Positions 61,401 to 64,000 of a DNA stretch of 64,000 nucleotides are shown piece after piece. Position 1 is the stretch's first letter; each line of letters begins with the position of its first letter. Both the position numbers and the translations under genes were made by a program. Origin of the DNA: Pseudoalteromonas sp. OOF1S-7. Lineage in GTDB: Bacteria > Pseudomonadota > Gammaproteobacteria > Enterobacterales > Alteromonadaceae. The notes beneath the pieces were generated by a model. The model had not been told where the DNA came from. It did no database searches and worked only from the letters and a program-made list of their open reading frames with translations. The stretch covers positions 44,051-108,050 of the forward strand of contig NZ_JAKRFZ010000016.1 of NCBI RefSeq assembly GCF_022347765.1, in the 5' to 3' direction.

Positions 61401-61616
61401 CTAATTGTGCCATTCGTACTTATCAATGAGATAACCAGACTGATAAGCAATTATAAGCGTCACTCCGAGGACCACCAGAGAAACCCCCAACCTCTGCCAG
61501 GCAGTTGCTTTTAATTCAACAGGGTTCATCAAAGTAGCCAGTATGTTTCCCAGTACACTTATGAAAGAGCCTAGAAACATGAACAAAAGAGCAAAACCCA
61601 ATATTTTATCAATCAT
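61401..61616 (-). CDS. Small two-helix membrane protein, unknown
   Basis: 71 residues with two hydrophobic segments ('ILGFALLFMFLGSFISVLG' and 'LGVSLVVLGVTLIIAYQSGY') and short polar ends. No family is recognised. The ribosome site is weak, and it stands alone between the lipase and a transposase. Hydrophobic pattern and length make it a plausible gene, not a certain one. Confidence 0.45.
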   Translation of the reverse strand: MIDKILGFALLFMFLGSFISVLGNILATLMNPVELKATAWQRLGVSLVVLGVTLIIAYQSGYLIDKYEWHN

Positions 61617-61950
61617 CTCATTACCAGTTTAGGGAGGGAGTCTCCCTGTATTCCTATAACAGCCACCGTTGTCCGCCCGGTAATGGCTGACAATACGCGG
61701 TAGTCGAGTTTTTTAAGGGAGTTTTTAAGGGGGAGTTTTAAGTGACACCCACCAGTAAATTCACACATCTATTGTGGGCATGTTCAAAGCCACAATGCAA
61801 GGCTATTGAATGTTACGCTTTCTATAAGCTTCCAATAGTGGAACTTGTAAGTTTAACTATGAAATACTGAAGAATAATCAGATTCGGACAATACGAGTTC
61901 GCACCCAAGCCTGAGCCTGGATAAATCGAAATGGCACAAAAAGAAAGGTG
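61617..61950. other. 3' flank of the RAYT transposase
   Basis: 334 bp without a gene. It holds a small hairpin, AGGGAG (61631-61636) and CTCCCT (61642-61647), and a repeated GGGAGTTTTTAAGG/GGGAGTTTTAAG at about 61714-61742. It ends in GTGACACCCAC, whose complement (GGGTGTCAC) resembles a motif close to the transposase start. These may be element ends or REP-like units. Confidence 0.4.
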
Positions 61951-62922
61951 TTAGCCCAGCAACCGCTCGCACTGAGTCAAGTTGGCTCGTCGCCTTTTAT
62001 GAAGATGTCCACAGTAATCTGTCATCGCTTGCTTTCGCCCCACTGCACCATGAAAGACCTTTGTAAACTGCATAGTCAGTTTGAGCCAGTTGTCTGGCTC
62101 TATTTGCAATCGTGTCAGCAGTGGCTGACTATCGCTGATATAACCCCGCTTATCTGCACGCATGCATAGGCCTGTTAACTCAACCAGTTGAATATAATAA
62201 GTCAGCTCAAACGGCAGTCCTTTAGGCCTGTGCTGTCCTGGATTACCAGCAAAACGCAGTAAGCTTTTGGGTTGCTTACCTTGCTGTGCATGCTCAATAC
62301 GCTTTTTAATGCTGGTGTAGTCTGACGTTTCCGGTGTATCTGCCATTTGGGCTCTGACTGGGTTCAGGTCAACATAAGCCAGGCACGCTGCCAGTGCCGC
62401 TTCATCCAATAAAGCCTGTGACTTGAATCTTCCTTCCCAAAATCGACCTGTGCAACCATCTTCTTTATTGGCTCTGCGGGCAATGTCTTCATTAAGCACC
62501 CGCATAAACCAGCTGATGCTCGCAAGACGGGATCTGAATTCAGCTATATCAGCTGCCAGCATACTATGCTCGGATGCGCTCAGCTCATCACCACTAATGA
62601 ATTTGTGCGTCAACCAGTTGCCCTTAAACAACTTATGCCAGCGAAGAACTATTGCTCTGTCTGATATCCTTTGTGCTTTCTTATCATCCACATACAACAC
62701 AATATGCGCATGATTGCTCATAACTGCATAGCCACACACATCGATGCAAAACACCTTCGCAAGGGTCAGCAATTTTTCTTCAACCCAATCTCGACGATGT
62801 TCATAAGACTTGCCCGTTACACGGTCTTTGCCGCACAGAAATGCCCGGCGAACACACCGGGATATGCAGTGGTAGTACTTAGTGTCTGATAAGCTGACCT
62901 GTCTCTTCCTTGCCATTGGCAT
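61951..62922 (-). CDS. REP-associated tyrosine transposase (RAYT, Y1 HUH family)
   Basis: 323 residues (Met3 is an equally likely start). The Y1 transposase core has 'YYHCISRCVRRAFLCG' at the N-terminus, the HUH-type metal site 'MSNHAHIVLYV' and 'RFWEGRFKSQAL'. The nucleophile Tyr is in 'AACLAYVDLNPVRAQM'. Such proteins act on single-stranded REP hairpins and are usually single-copy genes. The C-terminal ~90 residues are an extra basic region often seen in this marine group. No second copy is seen here. Flanking GGGTGACA (62936-62929, minus strand) and GGGTGTCA sequences may mark its ends. Confidence 0.87.
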   Translation of the reverse strand: MPMARKRQVSLSDTKYYHCISRCVRRAFLCGKDRVTGKSYEHRRDWVEEKLLTLAKVFCIDVCGYAVMSNHAHIVLYVDDKKAQRISDRAIVLRWHKLFKGNWLTHKFISGDELSASEHSMLAADIAEFRSRLASISWFMRVLNEDIARRANKEDGCTGRFWEGRFKSQALLDEAALAACLAYVDLNPVRAQMADTPETSDYTSIKKRIEHAQQGKQPKSLLRFAGNPGQHRPKGLPFELTYYIQLVELTGLCMRADKRGYISDSQPLLTRLQIEPDNWLKLTMQFTKVFHGAVGRKQAMTDYCGHLHKRRRANLTQCERLLG

Positions 62923-63075
62923 AATTTGTCACCCTCAATCCATTGAGTATTACCTAAAGGTAGACGGCGTACAGTCTGCACGCCAAATTTTAGGTGGCTG
63001 TCCATGTAACTTTTGTCATGTAACTTTTAGAAACATGTTTTCGATACACAAGATACCTCAGGAGAAAAAAGGCGC

Positions 63076-63615
63076 TTGCCCAGATCAAATGAAATCCCAC
63101 CCATAGAGCGGCAATATAGTATTGAGAGCTTCGCGTTTTTGGTCGTGCTGGCAAAAGAGTTTAGCAACCAGAGTTATGCTCGCTACTATGAGAATATTGA
63201 ACCTGCTTTAATACAGTCTTACTATACATTATGTAGCGTATATCCATTTCACTTATTTTCATACAGCATTTGGAAATATTTAGGTCAGCACATTTATAGA
63301 AAAGAAGAGCTGGATCCGGAAGTGTTAGCCGTCTTCCCTTCAAAGTTAGCGCTGTCCCCTGATGTCGCTGCACTTTTAAGCGCCAGTTTCAATATTATGG
63401 TTAATCGAGCCAGAGAGATTGGTATTATCAACTCAACGATGAAAGAGTCTGGCCTATTTATAGACTTCATCAGACGTAATACAGAAAAAGTCCATCATAT
63501 AGAGATTGAGATGACTCGTTTTGATCGCAGTAATAGAAACAATTGTCCAGAACTAAACGTAGTAACAGAGCACCTAAATAAGTTTCGAACACCCGGTCAT
63601 CGAATAACCTTATAG
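63076..63615 (+). CDS. Unknown protein between two mobile elements
   Basis: 179 residues from a TTG; no ATG start is available close by. It is helical with many aromatic residues ('SFAFLVVLAKEFSNQSYARY', 'YPFHLFSYSIWKYLG'), and has no signal peptide or recognised domain. It lies between the RAYT gene and an IS110 element, so it may be an accessory gene or a fragment. I cannot assign a function. Confidence 0.45.
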   Translation: MPRSNEIPPIERQYSIESFAFLVVLAKEFSNQSYARYYENIEPALIQSYYTLCSVYPFHLFSYSIWKYLGQHIYRKEELDPEVLAVFPSKLALSPDVAALLSASFNIMVNRAREIGIINSTMKESGLFIDFIRRNTEKVHHIEIEMTRFDRSNRNNCPELNVVTEHLNKFRTPGHRITL

Positions 63616-63785
63616 CCTCATCTAAGCTTGTTATATTAATGTTTCTAACCTGGTCGTATGTGCTGATAAAGCAGGTCATGACAAATCGACTTTGTGGTCA
63701 TACAACTCTGACTTACCTGGTCCTATCAAGCGATATATACAATTGTATATCACACTCCCTGCGGACCACGAGGTCGATGGAAACG

Positions 63786-63910
63786 ACCACGCTGGTCAAA
63801 CCGATGCGACCAAAAAATCGGTGACATATGACCAGAAACAGACAAGCCCCGGCGGGTGCCTGGGGCTTTAGATTGGGTGATTGAGATGGACGCTCCTAAA
63901 TCGGCGTCAA
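63786..63910 (+). ncRNA. Possible bridge RNA in the IS110 leader
   Basis: Three consecutive hairpins lie directly upstream of an IS110 transposase. First: CTGGTCA (63792-63798) with TGACCAG (63829-63835), enclosing ACCGAT (63800-63805) with ATCGGT (63817-63822), so an internal loop and an apical loop. Second: AAGCCCC (63844-63850) with GGGGCTT (63862-63868), with inner GGC/GCC. Third: GACGC (63889-63893) with GCGTC (63904-63908). IS110-type elements carry a bridge RNA with looped stems at this place. The exact ends and guide loops are not determined. Confidence 0.45.
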
Positions 63911-63956
63911 TGCGCCAAACTGAGAGTGATATTTACAGTTAACAGGAGCATCCATC

Positions 63957-64000
63957 ATGAATCAAGTTAGCACATTATCCATCGACTTGGCTAAAAACGT
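63957..64000 (+). CDS. IS110-family transposase, N-terminus only
   Basis: 14 codons are visible before the window ends: 'MNQVSTLSIDLAKN'. This is the typical start of IS110-family recombinases, with the first acidic DEDD residue in 'IDLAKN'. AGGAG is placed 9 bp before the ATG. Completeness of the element cannot be judged. The 340-bp leader contains the hairpins described as a possible bridge RNA. Confidence 0.8.
   Translation, partial: MNQVSTLSIDLAKN

Overview
The window looks like chromosome of a marine gammaproteobacterium, most likely Pseudoalteromonas or a close relative. This is inferred from protein content, not from a marker gene: exported S9 peptidases, a trypsin-like protease with a GlyGly-CTERM-type tail, a lipase with its foldase, a CreA lipoprotein, PKD-rich surface proteins, moderate base composition, and an intergenic repeat of a type I associate with this group. 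No rRNA, tRNA or CRISPR array was seen.

Layout. 1-4.1 kb: a partial DUF3857/transglutaminase-like protein, CreA, an EEP-family phosphodiesterase and a secreted beta-helix protein. 4.2-8.5 kb: a cell-wall sensing module (BlaI-type repressor, M56 metalloprotease fused to an M23 domain, MepM-like M23 endopeptidase) behind two palindromic operators, then a membrane AraC regulator. 8.6-14.5 kb: a DUF2306 membrane protein, a Na/Pi symporter with a DUF21 protein, an OmpA-like lipoprotein and an exported prephenate dehydratase/chorismate mutase fusion. 14.7-20.9 kb: a trypsin-like protease, an S9 peptidase and an AraC-type regulator with a degenerate receiver.

20.9-37.6 kb is the most unusual part: a minus-strand operon encoding a type VI secretion system (T6SS) of unusual make-up. 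It starts with a NusG/UpxY-type antiterminator and a degenerate AMP-binding protein, followed by TssB, an N-terminally extended TssC, an atypical tube-like protein, TssK, TssE, a short beta-helix spike, TssF, a small unknown protein, TssG, a TssA/IglI-like protein, a gp27-like hub, a DUF4280 PAAR-like tip and an AT-rich candidate effector/immunity pair. The order TssB-TssC-tube-TssK, the short separate spike, the DUF4280 tip, the IglI-like protein and the lack of ClpV all recall the Francisella pathogenicity island (T6SSii). No TssJ, TssL, TssM or TssH is visible, so the membrane anchor and recycling ATPase must be elsewhere or be replaced. Just beyond lies a membrane protein whose C-terminus resembles the pesticin-type lysozyme fold, a possible effector.

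38-51.3 kb: a second S9 peptidase, a 2375-residue PKD/LRR surface lipoprotein, and a DUF350-unknown-aminopropyltransferase operon. 51.7-58.3 kb: an NTF2-like protein, a KatG with a lipoprotein signal, a divergent EF-Tu paralogue with altered switch II residues, a MITE-like repeat touching the end of a chemotaxis receptor gene, and that receptor. 58.9-64 kb: a DCC-family protein, the lipase/foldase pair, a REP-associated (RAYT) transposase, an unknown gene, and the left end of an IS110-family element whose leader has stacked hairpins that could be a bridge RNA.
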